A stretch of 64,000 nucleotides of DNA, taken from NCBI RefSeq assembly GCF_023703465.1, contig NZ_JAMQGP010000004.1, positions 62,001 to 126,000 on the forward strand. The letters run 5' to 3'. Below are positions 43,829 through 52,862 of this stretch, in pieces; within the stretch, counting starts at the first letter, position 1, and each line of letters starts with the position of its first letter. The DNA is from Echinimonas agarilytica. Lineage in GTDB: Bacteria; Pseudomonadota; Gammaproteobacteria; Enterobacterales; Neiellaceae. The notes beneath the pieces were generated by a model. It was given only the letters and a program-made list of their open reading frames with translations. It did not search any database and was not told where the DNA came from. The translations under genes were made by a program, and so were the position numbers.

Positions 43829-44332
43829 ATGAAATACGGCTTGATTGCTGCTGGAATGATATGGCTTAGTGGCTGCGTTACACATCATGAAACGCATACC
43901 TTGCTGACCACAGAGAGTTCATCTGAATTGTCTTTAACCACAGGGACTTCTGCCTACTTTGAAACATTGCTAGAAACAGGCAAACAAGCACTGCTTCAAG
44001 GCGACTTTGCAATGGCCGAGCGTTCGCTGTCTCAAGCAGACGCGATGAAATTACATGAACAACCCAATTATCAAGCCAAGCCTGCCCTTGCTGAAGCCCT
44101 GTGCCAACAAGGCAAGTTCAACAAGGGTCTGAGCGTATTAGCTGAATTTGATTGCATGGCTAAAGTTGAATTGGGCCATTTGCAATGCCCTATTGAGATC
44201 CCACAATCGCTTACTCCTTGCCTCAGCTTGGCATGCTTTGGAGCGGGCTCGTCACTCTCGCCAGAAGGAACTCGAGCCCTGCAAACGATGGTCAACGACA
44301 TACCTCGAATAAAAGCGCTGTGCCAGCCCTAA
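43829..44332 (+). CDS. Hypothetical lipoprotein
   Basis: 167 residues with lipobox WLSGCV, so a predicted lipoprotein. The mature part has tetratricopeptide-like helices (LLETGKQALLQGDFAMAERSL, then ALAEALCQQGKFNKGLSVL) and several cysteines (DCMA, LQC, PCLSLAC). No family is recognised. AAGGAAGGTG precedes the ATG. It is convergent with the OmpA-like lipoprotein, 57 bases apart. Confidence 0.72.
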   Translation: MKYGLIAAGMIWLSGCVTHHETHTLLTTESSSELSLTTGTSAYFETLLETGKQALLQGDFAMAERSLSQADAMKLHEQPNYQAKPALAEALCQQGKFNKGLSVLAEFDCMAKVELGHLQCPIEIPQSLTPCLSLACFGAGSSLSPEGTRALQTMVNDIPRIKALCQP

Positions 44333-44389
44333 TACTTGTTCGAGCAGGAGCCGCCAACGGCTCCATATTCAAGCACACGTGCTCAATCC

Positions 44390-45043
44390 TTAGGGCTCTA
44401 GATAACGAATTTCAACTCGACGGTTTGCACTTTGTCCCACGCGTGAATCATTCGCAGCCACCGGTTGCTCCATGCCATAACCTTTAGCAACAACAAGACT
44501 CGCACTTACGCCTCTTGAAATTAAATACGCTCGAACCGCGTCTGCACGACGCTGCGACAAGCTCATATTGAACTCCGGTGTTCCTGTATTCGATGTATGT
44601 CCAGCCACTTCTACGCTTCGCTGTTCTTGCAATAGTTTGCTGGCCATCGCATCGAGAATGACCGAAGACTCCAGTGTAAGTTGGTCCGAACCGTCGGCAA
44701 AGTTAACGCCCGGCAACGCGGTGATATGGCTGTAGCTATCTTTGACCGCTTGCGACAGTGCAAGGCAGTGTTCGTCATATTCTTGGCGATACTGAACTGC
44801 AGCATGAGCGGCCTTCATGCCGTGTTCGTATTCCCCAAACGACACATCGGATGGTTTTTTCGCAAGCACGGCTTTGGCCTTGCGCAAATTTTGTTCAACG
44901 CCATCTAAAAGCTCAATGCAACGGCCTTCGCTGCCCATTTCCGCTTTCGTGACCAAGGCCTCCATTTCTGTTAAATCGGCCTTAAAAGCACACCCTGAGA
45001 TCGCAAAAATTACCAAAGGTACTAATCCAAGTTTCTCGTTCAT
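44390..45043 (-). CDS. OmpA-family lipoprotein
   Basis: 217 residues with signal peptide and lipobox FAISGCA. A helical region follows (MEALVTKAEMGSEGRCIEL). The C-terminal OmpA domain binds peptidoglycan: VEVAGHTSNTGTPEFNMSLS, RRADAVRAYLISRGV and SANRRVEI. A start 31 codons upstream is less likely, because AGGA sits nine bases before this ATG and the signal peptide begins here. It probably ties the outer membrane to the wall, as Pal does, but it is not Pal (no Tol genes nearby). Confidence 0.88.
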   Translation of the reverse strand: MNEKLGLVPLVIFAISGCAFKADLTEMEALVTKAEMGSEGRCIELLDGVEQNLRKAKAVLAKKPSDVSFGEYEHGMKAAHAAVQYRQEYDEHCLALSQAVKDSYSHITALPGVNFADGSDQLTLESSVILDAMASKLLQEQRSVEVAGHTSNTGTPEFNMSLSQRRADAVRAYLISRGVSASLVVAKGYGMEQPVAANDSRVGQSANRRVEIRYLEP

Positions 45044-45260
45044 TCGTTCGTGTCCTATGATTGCTGTTGAACTCATTTCAAGGATAGACACACGTTGACT
45101 GTTTTGTATTCTAAATGTTGCTTTGTCGCCGCACATATCGCGTCGTTCTCCGCCAAAACAATGATCCCATCAGCAGTTCATCACAACGTCACTTTAGTGT
45201 CATCTCGCTGTCACACGCCCTCTTCATAGTGTCGCCGTCGATTAAGGAAGTTGTTGTTCT

Positions 45261-45542
45261 ATGAAAATTGTAATCTCTGTAGCAGACTTGCCATTCATTC
45301 GTTTTATTAAGCGAAATCAACTATTTACCGCTTGCTTGCGCCGCATCACTGAGCATCCAGATTTGGCCCGTCTCGAACACGGCGGCATGGCTGAATTAAA
45401 AGTTGAATGCGATGTGAGTGAAACTGAGTATCAACGTGTCTCTGCCATGACCGAATGGTGGGAAAAAGCTGAATACCAAGGTATTTCAACTCGATTACTC
45501 AATCGAATGTTTGCTTTGCGCACGCCTACTCCAGCGGTGTAA
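45261..45542 (+). CDS. Hypothetical protein, 93 residues
   Basis: The protein starts MKIVISVADLPFIRFIKR and has an amphipathic pattern with a charged middle. No family is recognised. TTAAGGAAG lies ten bases before the ATG. It precedes the copper efflux cluster but is separated from it by 200 bases and a promoter, so it need not share its role. Confidence 0.65.
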   Translation: MKIVISVADLPFIRFIKRNQLFTACLRRITEHPDLARLEHGGMAELKVECDVSETEYQRVSAMTEWWEKAEYQGISTRLLNRMFALRTPTPAV

Positions 45543-45621
45543 ATATCACTTAGGCTCACGTCGGTGGGCCTTTCATATGTGCTTATTTCGTAGGCTATCC
45601 ACCGCCTTTTCACAAAAGTAT

Positions 45622-45652
45622 TTGACCTACCCCCTACCCAAGGGTCTACCAT
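45622..45652 (+). promoter_or_regulatory. MerR-type promoter of the copper efflux cluster
   Basis: TTGACC and TACCAT are separated by 19 bases, longer than the usual 17, with a partial dyad ACCC...GGGT in the spacer. Long spacers of this kind are used by MerR-family activators such as CueR. No merR-type gene is in the window. Confidence 0.5.
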
Positions 45653-45741
45653 AGACGGGTACGACTGAGTCAGACCATGCTTTGCCCAAGCATGATGTAG
45701 AACGGTCTAAATTCAACTTAAAAGATGAACCTACAATTCAT

Positions 45742-46191
45742 ATGTCACTGGTCCGGTTACAAAAATACAGAATAAGCACAGCCGTGTTGCTGCTGGTGTG
45801 GTTTGTATTTTGTATCAGTGTACTTTGTTCCAACATTATTCCGTCATCCCATAGCTCTCGCATGAATCATGCAGAGCCGACGAGTGAAGTCACCTCCCAC
45901 CAGCACCATCATGCGGAGCACTCAGACCATCAGTCCCAAGCGCAAAGTGATGACGCAACCAAACAACACGCATGTTGTGGCCCTAATGATAGCGGCCATG
46001 ACATGTCAAAAATACTCAGCAGCCAATTTCAACTTGCAAGCCTATTCGCAGCATTAGCATTCAGCGCCATCATGATGGTATTGCCAGTCATTAAGCGTCT
46101 ATTCTGCGCCATGTGGTTTTACTGCGATACCGAGCCGCCAAAATCGGGTTACCCGCCGCTGTTTATGACAACACAGCGCCTACTTCATTAA
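45742..46191 (+). CDS. Histidine-rich membrane protein of the cus-type cluster
   Basis: 149 residues from this ATG; an upstream TTG at 45682 keeps the frame open. One N-terminal membrane segment (STAVLLLVWFVFCISVLCS) precedes a His-rich loop (TSHQHHHAEHSDHQ) and ACCGP, then a second membrane segment (LFAALAFSAIMMVLPVI). His and Cys content plus position just before CusB suggest metal binding, like CopL-type proteins. No named family is confirmed. Confidence 0.7.
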   Translation: MSLVRLQKYRISTAVLLLVWFVFCISVLCSNIIPSSHSSRMNHAEPTSEVTSHQHHHAEHSDHQSQAQSDDATKQHACCGPNDSGHDMSKILSSQFQLASLFAALAFSAIMMVLPVIKRLFCAMWFYCDTEPPKSGYPPLFMTTQRLLH

Positions 46192-46314
46192 TCACCCCAT
46201 CCAATAAAGGCTGCATGTTGCAACATGCCGGTCACGCACCACTATCGATTGCTCGTTGAGCACAGAGCACGTTTTCATCGTATTTAGTGAATATTATTAT
46301 ATTGGATTTTTATC

Positions 46315-47874
46315 ATGACACGAACAGCATTGGTCATTGTTTCAATTACCATTGGCGCAGCTATTGGGGCTAGCGGCTTTGCCCTCTTCAATGCATCGCC
46401 CCTCTATTCAGGAACGGCCGCCTCCTCAGAGCCCGCTATCCAAACTCCTTTGTACTGGGTCGCCCCAATGGATCCAGCCTATCGCCGAGATGAACCCGGA
46501 AAGTCCCCCATGGGGATGGATCTCATCCCCGTTTATGAAGACGCATCGAGCACAGACGACAGCCCTGGCACTATTACCGTGTCTCCAGAAGTCATCAACA
46601 ACATGGGAGTTAGAACAGCGCAAGTCGCCTTTAAGTCACTTAAGACCCAAATTGATACCGTGGGCTATGTAGGGTTCAATGAAGACGCATTGGTGCACGT
46701 TCACCCCCGCGTTGAAGGCTGGCTTGAAACTCTCAATATTAAAGTGGAAGGCGAGCGCGTCCAAAAAGGCGATCCGCTGTTCTCTCTGTATTCGCCAGAG
46801 CTAGTCAATGCACAAAATGAACTGCTGCAAACACTTGAACAAGACGATAAAAAACTAGTGCAGTCTGCCATTGAGCGTCTGCGCGCGCTGCAAGTGCCTG
46901 AGCCGCAAATTCAAGCCCTCATAAAAACCCGAGAAGTGCAGCAAACCATTACCATTTTGGCGCCTAAAAGTGGTGTTGTGGAAATGCTTGAAGTGTCCGA
47001 AGGCTTCTTTGTTCAGCCGGGCAACACCATTATTTCCATTGGCCCATTTGACCAAGTTTGGGTCACTGCCGAGGTATTCGAGCGCCAAGCATCACGCGTT
47101 AAAAAGGGCGATGAAGTCAGCATGACGCTGGAGCACCTCCCGGGCCAAACGTGGAAAGGTCATGTGGATTATATTTATCCGGTGTTAGATGCGGTCAATC
47201 GAACAATGCGTGTTCGTATGCGATTTGATAATCACCAAGAACAGCTCAAGCCCAATATGTTTGCTCAGATCCGCATTCATGCCAACACATCCGAAAAAGC
47301 GCTGATAGTGCCACGCCAAGCGGTCATTAGAAGTGGCTCTGACGATCGGGTTGTACTGGCGTTAGGTCACGGAAAATTCAAATCGATAGCCGTTGTATTG
47401 GGGCGAAGCTCTCACGATGAAATTGAGGTTTTAAAGGGGCTAAACGCGGGTGATGAGATTGTGGTTTCCGCTCAGTTTTTGCTCGATTCAGAATCAAGCA
47501 TTACCTCAGACTTTGTAAGAATGTCAGATCCGGGCACCTCAGAGCCTACACAGGTTTGGACCGAAGGAACCATCACCCACACCAATCCTCACAAACGCAG
47601 CATAACCGTGGAACATAAAGCCATTGAGAAGTGGCAGTGGCCTCCCATGGAGATGGATTTCCTCGTAGATAAAGATGTTGATTTTGAAGATCTCACAACG
47701 GGCACCGTCATGCACTTTGAAATAACCCGGCATCAGGGAGAGGTTGTCATTTCAACAACCCACATCATGTCGAAACCCGCTGAAGTCCAAGCCCCCAAAG
47801 CTCAAGAGCATGAAAACCATCACGGCATGGATCATAGCCAACATCAAATGATGAACCACGGAGAAGACCAATGA
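46315..47874 (+). CDS. cusB: CusB-type RND efflux adaptor fused to a CusF-like domain
   Basis: 519 residues. After a signal anchor comes a heavy-metal-binding stretch (YWVAPMDPAYRRDEPGKSPM). The membrane-fusion core follows (VHVHPRVEGWLETLNIKV, QKGDPLFSLYSPELV, the hairpin LQTLEQDDKKLVQSAI and a beta-barrel). The C-terminal 100 residues resemble CusF, a periplasmic Cu(I)/Ag(I) chaperone (EGTITHTNPHKRSITVEHKA, KWQWPPMEM). It ends in a His/Met-rich tail. CusA overlaps its stop by four bases. A separate cusF and a cusC outer-membrane gene are absent. Confidence 0.92.
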   Translation: MTRTALVIVSITIGAAIGASGFALFNASPLYSGTAASSEPAIQTPLYWVAPMDPAYRRDEPGKSPMGMDLIPVYEDASSTDDSPGTITVSPEVINNMGVRTAQVAFKSLKTQIDTVGYVGFNEDALVHVHPRVEGWLETLNIKVEGERVQKGDPLFSLYSPELVNAQNELLQTLEQDDKKLVQSAIERLRALQVPEPQIQALIKTREVQQTITILAPKSGVVEMLEVSEGFFVQPGNTIISIGPFDQVWVTAEVFERQASRVKKGDEVSMTLEHLPGQTWKGHVDYIYPVLDAVNRTMRVRMRFDNHQEQLKPNMFAQIRIHANTSEKALIVPRQAVIRSGSDDRVVLALGHGKFKSIAVVLGRSSHDEIEVLKGLNAGDEIVVSAQFLLDSESSITSDFVRMSDPGTSEPTQVWTEGTITHTNPHKRSITVEHKAIEKWQWPPMEMDFLVDKDVDFEDLTTGTVMHFEITRHQGEVVISTTHIMSKPAEVQAPKAQEHENHHGMDHSQHQMMNHGEDQ

Positions 47875-50800
47875 TTGCGGCAGTCATTCGGTGGTCGATT
47901 CACAATCGCTTCTTAGTATTACTCATTACAGCTATGTTAGTGGGCGGCGGGCTATGGTCGGTCAAGCAAACGCCTATTGATGCCTTACCAGACCTATCAG
48001 ACGTTCAGGTCATCATCAAAACTTCCTACCCAGGGCAAGCGCCGCAAGTGGTTGAACAGCAAGTTACTTACCCGCTTACCACGGCCATGTTGTCGGTTCC
48101 GGGAGCCCAAACGGTTCGCGGTTTTTCGTTCTTTGGCGATTCATATGTGTACGTCATTTTCAAAGACAATACCGACTTATACTGGGCTCGAAGTCGCGTG
48201 TTGGAATACTTAAGCCAAGTAAGCCCCAACTTGCCCGCTTCGGCTAAGCCTCAACTAGGGCCTGACGCAACCGGTGTTGGCTGGGTTTATATCTATTCGT
48301 TAGTCGACAAAACTGGCACGCATGACTTAGCCCAGCTGCGCTCGATTCAAGATTGGTTTCTGGCATATGAACTTCAAGCCGTTGAAGGCGTTTCGGAAGT
48401 TGCTACCGTCGGTGGCATGGTGAAGCAATATCAAGTGCAAGTGGACCCACACAAACTGCGCGCCTTTGGTATTCCGTTACATCTGATTCAAACCGCCATA
48501 GAACGAGGCAATCAAGAGGTTGGCGCGTCTGTGATTGAAATGGCCGAAGCGGAATACATGATTCGCGCAACGGGCTACATCAATAGTGTTGACGACCTTA
48601 AGCTCATTCCACTGGGTGTGAACAACAAGGGGACGCCGCTGCTATTGCAGGACGTGGCTGAAATTACGCTAGGGCCACAAATGCGACGCGGCTTGGCCGA
48701 TCTCAATGGTGAAGGTGAAGTTGTAGGTGGCATTATTGTGATGCGATTCGGCGAGAACGCACAACAAACCATTGACCGCGTGAAACAACGTTTAGACACA
48801 CTCAAATCCAGCTTGCCCGAAGGTGTGGAAGTTGTGCCCGTATACGACCGCTCAAACCTCATTGAAAGCGCCGTTGACAACCTTTGGCACAAACTGATTG
48901 AAGAGTTTGTTGTGGTAGCACTGGTGTGCCTCGCTTTTTTATTCCATGTGCGCTCCTCTCTGGTGGCCATTATTACCATTCCAATCGGTATTCTTGCTGC
49001 CTTCATTGTCATGCACCTTCAAGGAGTGAATGCCAACATCATGTCATTAGGCGGCATTGCAATTGCCATTGGCGCAATGGTGGACGGTGCCATCGTGATG
49101 GTTGAAAACATGCACAAACACTTGGAAAAATCAGGTGGAGCCAACAGTGATCGTTGGAAAATAGTGCAACAGGCGGCCACTGAAGTTGGGCCTTCATTGT
49201 TTTTTTCGCTGCTAATCATCACAGTGAGCTTTTTACCTGTGTTCACTCTCGAAGCGCAAGAAGGCCGTATGTTCTCGCCATTAGCGCTTACCAAAACGTA
49301 CGCCATGGCCGCTTCGGCAGCGCTCGCCATTACCTTGGTGCCGGTACTCATGGGCTACTTCATTCGTGGACGCATCATAAGCGAACACAAAAACCCGATT
49401 AATCGACTGCTCATGGCACTGTATAGGCCCCTACTAAATCTTGTGCTTCAATTTCCAAAATCCACCATCATCGCAGCACTATTTGTTACCGCAGTTGGCT
49501 TTTGGCCTGTTCATAAAATTGGTACAGAATTCATTCCTCCTCTAGATGAAGGCGACTTGATGTACATGCCTACCACCTATGCGGGCGTTTCCATTGGCAA
49601 AGCTCGAGAGATCATGCAGCAAACCGATAAGTTGATTCGAACGGTGCCTGAGGTTGTCACCGTATTTGGTAAAGTTGGGCGAGCAGAAACCGCAACCGAT
49701 CCTGCGCCACTGACCATGATTGAAACCTTTATTCAGTTAAAACCTAAATCACAATGGCGGGAAGGCGTGACGACTGAGTCGCTCAAGCAAGAATTTGATC
49801 AGTTGGTGAAATTCCCCGGCTTAACCAACGCTTGGGTCATGCCCATCATGACCCGCATTGATATGTTAGCGACTGGCATCAAAACACCGGTCGGTATCAA
49901 AGTGGCTGGGCCTGACTTATCTGAAATACAAGCCATTGGACAGCAGCTCGAACTGATCCTCAAAGATATTCCCGGAACCACATCAGCGTACTCAGAACGG
50001 GTCGCTTCGGGGCGTTATATTAATATCGATATCAATCGCGCTAAGGCTGCTCGATACGGTCTCAACATTGCCGATGTGCAACAAGTCCTCAGCACCGCTG
50101 TAGGGGGCGTAAATCTGACCCAAACCGTAGAAGGGCTTGAGCGTTATCCGGTCAATATGCGCTACCCTCAAGATTATCGAGACTCGCCTGAACAACTAAA
50201 AGTGCTGCCTTTGTTCACGCCAAGCGGGCAAAGTATTGCGCTTGGCGATGTTGCAGAAATCTCCATTGATGAAGGACCTGCAACCATCAAAAGTGAAAAT
50301 GCGCGGCTTAATGGCTGGACTTTTATTGATATCAACAACATGGATGTAGGGCGTTATGTTGAACATGCACAACGCATGGTTTCAGATCAAATAACTCTGC
50401 CACCCGGTTATTCCATCACTTGGTCTGGGCAATACGAATATATGCTGCGAGCTCAAGAAAAGCTCAGCTATATCATTCCTCTCACATTGGCCATTATCGT
50501 CATTTTGCTTTATCTCACTCATCGCCGAATCAGTGATGTTGTGATCATCATGGGCACGTTACCATTGGCCTTGATTGGCGGAATTTGGCTCATTTATCTA
50601 TTCAATTTCAATTTTTCGGTGGCGGTGGGCGTAGGCTTTATTGCACTTGCAGGCGTGGCGGTTGAAACCAGTGTGCTGATGTTGCTGTATTTGCGCAATG
50701 CCCATAAAGAGTGGCTCGAACAATGCAGAAAAACCACGCAGCAACCCAGCTTAGACGGGCTCCGCAATGCAATTGTTCAAGGTGCGGTATTGAGATTACG

Positions 50801-50990
50801 CCCCAAAGTCATGACCGCAGCGACCATTATCATTGGCCTGTTGCCCATCATGTATGGCAGCGGTACCGGCTCAGAAATCATGCAGCGAATCGCCGCACCC
50901 ATGGTTGGGGGCATGATCAGCTCAATATTGCTGACCTTATTACTCATCCCAGCGGTGTATTACCTTCACTGCAAGCGTTCGATCACATAG
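47871..50990 (+). CDS. cusA: CusA-type heavy-metal RND efflux pump
   Basis: 1039 residues, the usual HME-RND length, with twelve membrane segments and two large periplasmic loops. The motif GAMVDGAIVMVENMHKHLE is the CusA/CzcA signature. Methionines in GDLMYMPTTYAGVS and RIDMLATGIKTPVG correspond to the Cu/Ag-relay methionines of CusA, pointing to monovalent copper or silver export. The ATGA overlap with cusB shows coupling. An outer-membrane TolC partner would have to come from elsewhere in the genome. Confidence 0.93.
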   Translation: MIAAVIRWSIHNRFLVLLITAMLVGGGLWSVKQTPIDALPDLSDVQVIIKTSYPGQAPQVVEQQVTYPLTTAMLSVPGAQTVRGFSFFGDSYVYVIFKDNTDLYWARSRVLEYLSQVSPNLPASAKPQLGPDATGVGWVYIYSLVDKTGTHDLAQLRSIQDWFLAYELQAVEGVSEVATVGGMVKQYQVQVDPHKLRAFGIPLHLIQTAIERGNQEVGASVIEMAEAEYMIRATGYINSVDDLKLIPLGVNNKGTPLLLQDVAEITLGPQMRRGLADLNGEGEVVGGIIVMRFGENAQQTIDRVKQRLDTLKSSLPEGVEVVPVYDRSNLIESAVDNLWHKLIEEFVVVALVCLAFLFHVRSSLVAIITIPIGILAAFIVMHLQGVNANIMSLGGIAIAIGAMVDGAIVMVENMHKHLEKSGGANSDRWKIVQQAATEVGPSLFFSLLIITVSFLPVFTLEAQEGRMFSPLALTKTYAMAASAALAITLVPVLMGYFIRGRIISEHKNPINRLLMALYRPLLNLVLQFPKSTIIAALFVTAVGFWPVHKIGTEFIPPLDEGDLMYMPTTYAGVSIGKAREIMQQTDKLIRTVPEVVTVFGKVGRAETATDPAPLTMIETFIQLKPKSQWREGVTTESLKQEFDQLVKFPGLTNAWVMPIMTRIDMLATGIKTPVGIKVAGPDLSEIQAIGQQLELILKDIPGTTSAYSERVASGRYINIDINRAKAARYGLNIADVQQVLSTAVGGVNLTQTVEGLERYPVNMRYPQDYRDSPEQLKVLPLFTPSGQSIALGDVAEISIDEGPATIKSENARLNGWTFIDINNMDVGRYVEHAQRMVSDQITLPPGYSITWSGQYEYMLRAQEKLSYIIPLTLAIIVILLYLTHRRISDVVIIMGTLPLALIGGIWLIYLFNFNFSVAVGVGFIALAGVAVETSVLMLLYLRNAHKEWLEQCRKTTQQPSLDGLRNAIVQGAVLRLRPKVMTAATIIIGLLPIMYGSGTGSEIMQRIAAPMVGGMISSILLTLLLIPAVYYLHCKRSIT

Positions 50991-51037
50991 GTGGGTTGCA
51001 TATAACATGGTTCCACAGGAAGTGGGCCATGATTGGA

Positions 51038-51448
51038 TTAACTGGCCACTTCTTCTGGTGCTGGATGTAATTCGGTGACATCAAATGGGCTTTCTGCGCC
51101 TAAATCTGAGCAATTCCCGTTAAAATGGCCGCCCTTGGCGATGATCATTTCTCGAGCATAAACATTGCCTGCCGCCGTGCCACTTTTAGTAATTTCAAAA
51201 CTACCGCTATGGCAGTCACCATCAAATTCACCGCTCACAATCATTCGGCCAGCTTTCACTTCACCGCTGGCTTTGCCCTTTTTACCTATGGTAATCGTAC
51301 CAAGGCAACTCACTTGGCCTTTTACTTCGCCTTCGACATGAAGGTTACAGCTGAGTTCAAGGGTGCCATCGACACAAGTCCCTGCTGCGATAATTGTGGC
51401 GCCGGCTGTTGGCTTAGCAGACGAATTTCCTGCTGAAAAGACTCCCAT
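51038..51448 (-). CDS. Bactofilin
   Basis: A 136-residue bactofilin (DUF583). The beta-helix repeats run GATIIAAGTCVDGTLELS, NLHVEGEVKGQVS, TITIGKKGKASGEVKAG and REMIIAKGGHFNGN, with short N- and C-terminal tails. Bactofilins polymerise at the inner membrane without nucleotide and scaffold cell-wall enzymes. Its start lies inside the upstream M23 peptidase gene, giving a 127-base out-of-phase overlap. M23 peptidases and bactofilins are a known functional pair. Confidence 0.9.
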   Translation of the reverse strand: MGVFSAGNSSAKPTAGATIIAAGTCVDGTLELSCNLHVEGEVKGQVSCLGTITIGKKGKASGEVKAGRMIVSGEFDGDCHSGSFEITKSGTAAGNVYAREMIIAKGGHFNGNCSDLGAESPFDVTELHPAPEEVAS

Positions 51449-52287
51449 GGGATGGTCCTTACTGTTGCTGTAATTTGATCAAAATTAGTTAAATTGAGTT
51501 TCATGAAGGGCTTTGGGTCGAGCACCTGATCTAAAAAAGCAACCTCGTAGTGCAAGTGCGACGCGGTACTGTCACCACTGTTCCCACAATAGCCAATCAA
51601 CTCGCCTTTGCGAACATACTGGCCAAACTTCACCAATACCTCGTCTAAATGCGCATACCGCGTGTTGAAGCCCATTTGGTGCCGAATAGACACCATGTTG
51701 CCATAGCCACGGTCGTAGTTTGAACGCGCCTGCTCAATATAGCCATCGGCAGTTGCATAAATAGGTGTGCCTTTGTCGGCACGCAGGTCGACCCCTTTGT
51801 GGTGGTGACGACGCTTGGATATAGGATGAGTGCGGTACCCGTACTTGGAGCTCATACGGCGATACTGCATTGGTTCGCCGTTGGGTATTTTGCTCAAAAG
51901 CATTTGTTTTTCAGACAAAGTCGATGTGAGGTTAAGCAGTCGCTCATCGTAACCGGCTGGATACTCACCTTGCTCAGTGCCAGCGAGCACTTCGAGCTGA
52001 TCGAGGCGGTTGTCTAGCGCGCGCAATTGTTGCTCACGCACATCTAATGTTGAGAATAAGTTTTGTTGGGCGTGTTGCAGTTGAGACACCGAAATCTGAG
52101 ATGCGTTTTGAGAATCTTCGGCAACCGATAATTTTTGCTGCGTTTCAACCAGCATGAATCTCGCCCATGCTAGGCTGGCAAATACAGCTGCAATTGCCAA
52201 TAGCCCCAACCACACAATACTGCGATGGAAGCTGTAGTGTCGGCTAGATTTGTAGCTTGAAACGGTTAATGAGAGTCTATTTTTCAC
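51322..52287 (-). CDS. M23/LytM-type cell-wall endopeptidase
   Basis: About 321 residues from the GTG at 52287 (an ATG at 52332 would add 15). One membrane segment (SIVWLGLLAIAAVFASLAW) is followed by a coiled-coil region and the M23 domain. The zinc motif is HKGVDLRADKGTP and HLHYEV. It likely trims peptidoglycan crosslinks under bactofilin control. No strong ribosome-binding site distinguishes the starts; the GTG gives the N-terminus typical of this family. The C-terminal 42 residues overlap the bactofilin gene. Confidence 0.82.
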   Translation of the reverse strand: MKNRLSLTVSSYKSSRHYSFHRSIVWLGLLAIAAVFASLAWARFMLVETQQKLSVAEDSQNASQISVSQLQHAQQNLFSTLDVREQQLRALDNRLDQLEVLAGTEQGEYPAGYDERLLNLTSTLSEKQMLLSKIPNGEPMQYRRMSSKYGYRTHPISKRRHHHKGVDLRADKGTPIYATADGYIEQARSNYDRGYGNMVSIRHQMGFNTRYAHLDEVLVKFGQYVRKGELIGYCGNSGDSTASHLHYEVAFLDQVLDPKPFMKLNLTNFDQITATVRTIPWESFQQEIRLLSQQPAPQLSQQGLVSMAPLNSAVTFMSKAK

Positions 52288-52473
52288 GTCGATTTTGCTG
52301 TTGCAGTCACACCACAACGCTTCACAGTCCATGTTAACAATGCAGTAACATGCCTGTTTTACTAACAAAATTCAACGACATAAATGTAATTTATGGCTTA
52401 TAAAAATCACCGAACTAGCCTGTAAGCTAGACCATACCTAGACTTAACGATAGAGCGATGGCACAGCTTTAAT

Positions 52474-52728
52474 TTAAGTTTCTGGGTGATGCGCCCGAAA
52501 TAAGTCCCATGCGTCCACCGGTTTTCCGTCGGCAAGTTTACACATTGCGACGTCGCCATCTTCACTTTTCTCGGTGACATTTTCGCCCCCTAAGCTGGCG
52601 CAATACTCTGATGCTGGATTAGCCATTCCTACTGCGGTTTTAGACGCATTTGATTCAGACGTTGATTGACCACAGCCAACTATTGCGACCACCGCAATAG
52701 CCACTGATAACATGAGTTTTTTATTCAT
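52474..52728 (-). CDS. DUF333 small lipoprotein
   Basis: 84 residues with lipobox AIVGCG, so a small lipoprotein. The DUF333 signature NPASEYCASLGGENV and the CKLADGKPVDAWDLF end are clear. Members are annotated as hemolysin-like or secreted small proteins of unknown function. It is a single gene between the M23 peptidase and purL, each with its own signals. Confidence 0.82.
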   Translation of the reverse strand: MNKKLMLSVAIAVVAIVGCGQSTSESNASKTAVGMANPASEYCASLGGENVTEKSEDGDVAMCKLADGKPVDAWDLFRAHHPET

Positions 52729-52811
52729 ATGGCAAACACATTTGTAGCGAACGTAGCACTAAAGAATGGTCTGCAATTAATATTTTTCAAATAATTATTG
52801 AATTAAAAAGC

Positions 52812-52833
52812 AAAAACGGAGCACTAGGCTCCG
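52812..52833 (-). terminator. Terminator of purL
   Basis: On the minus strand CGGAGC pairs with GCTCCG around CTAGT, followed by TTTTT. It lies 30 bases after the purL stop. Confidence 0.85.
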
Positions 52834-52862
52834 CTTTAAATCGTATTGATGTATTGGCTGAT

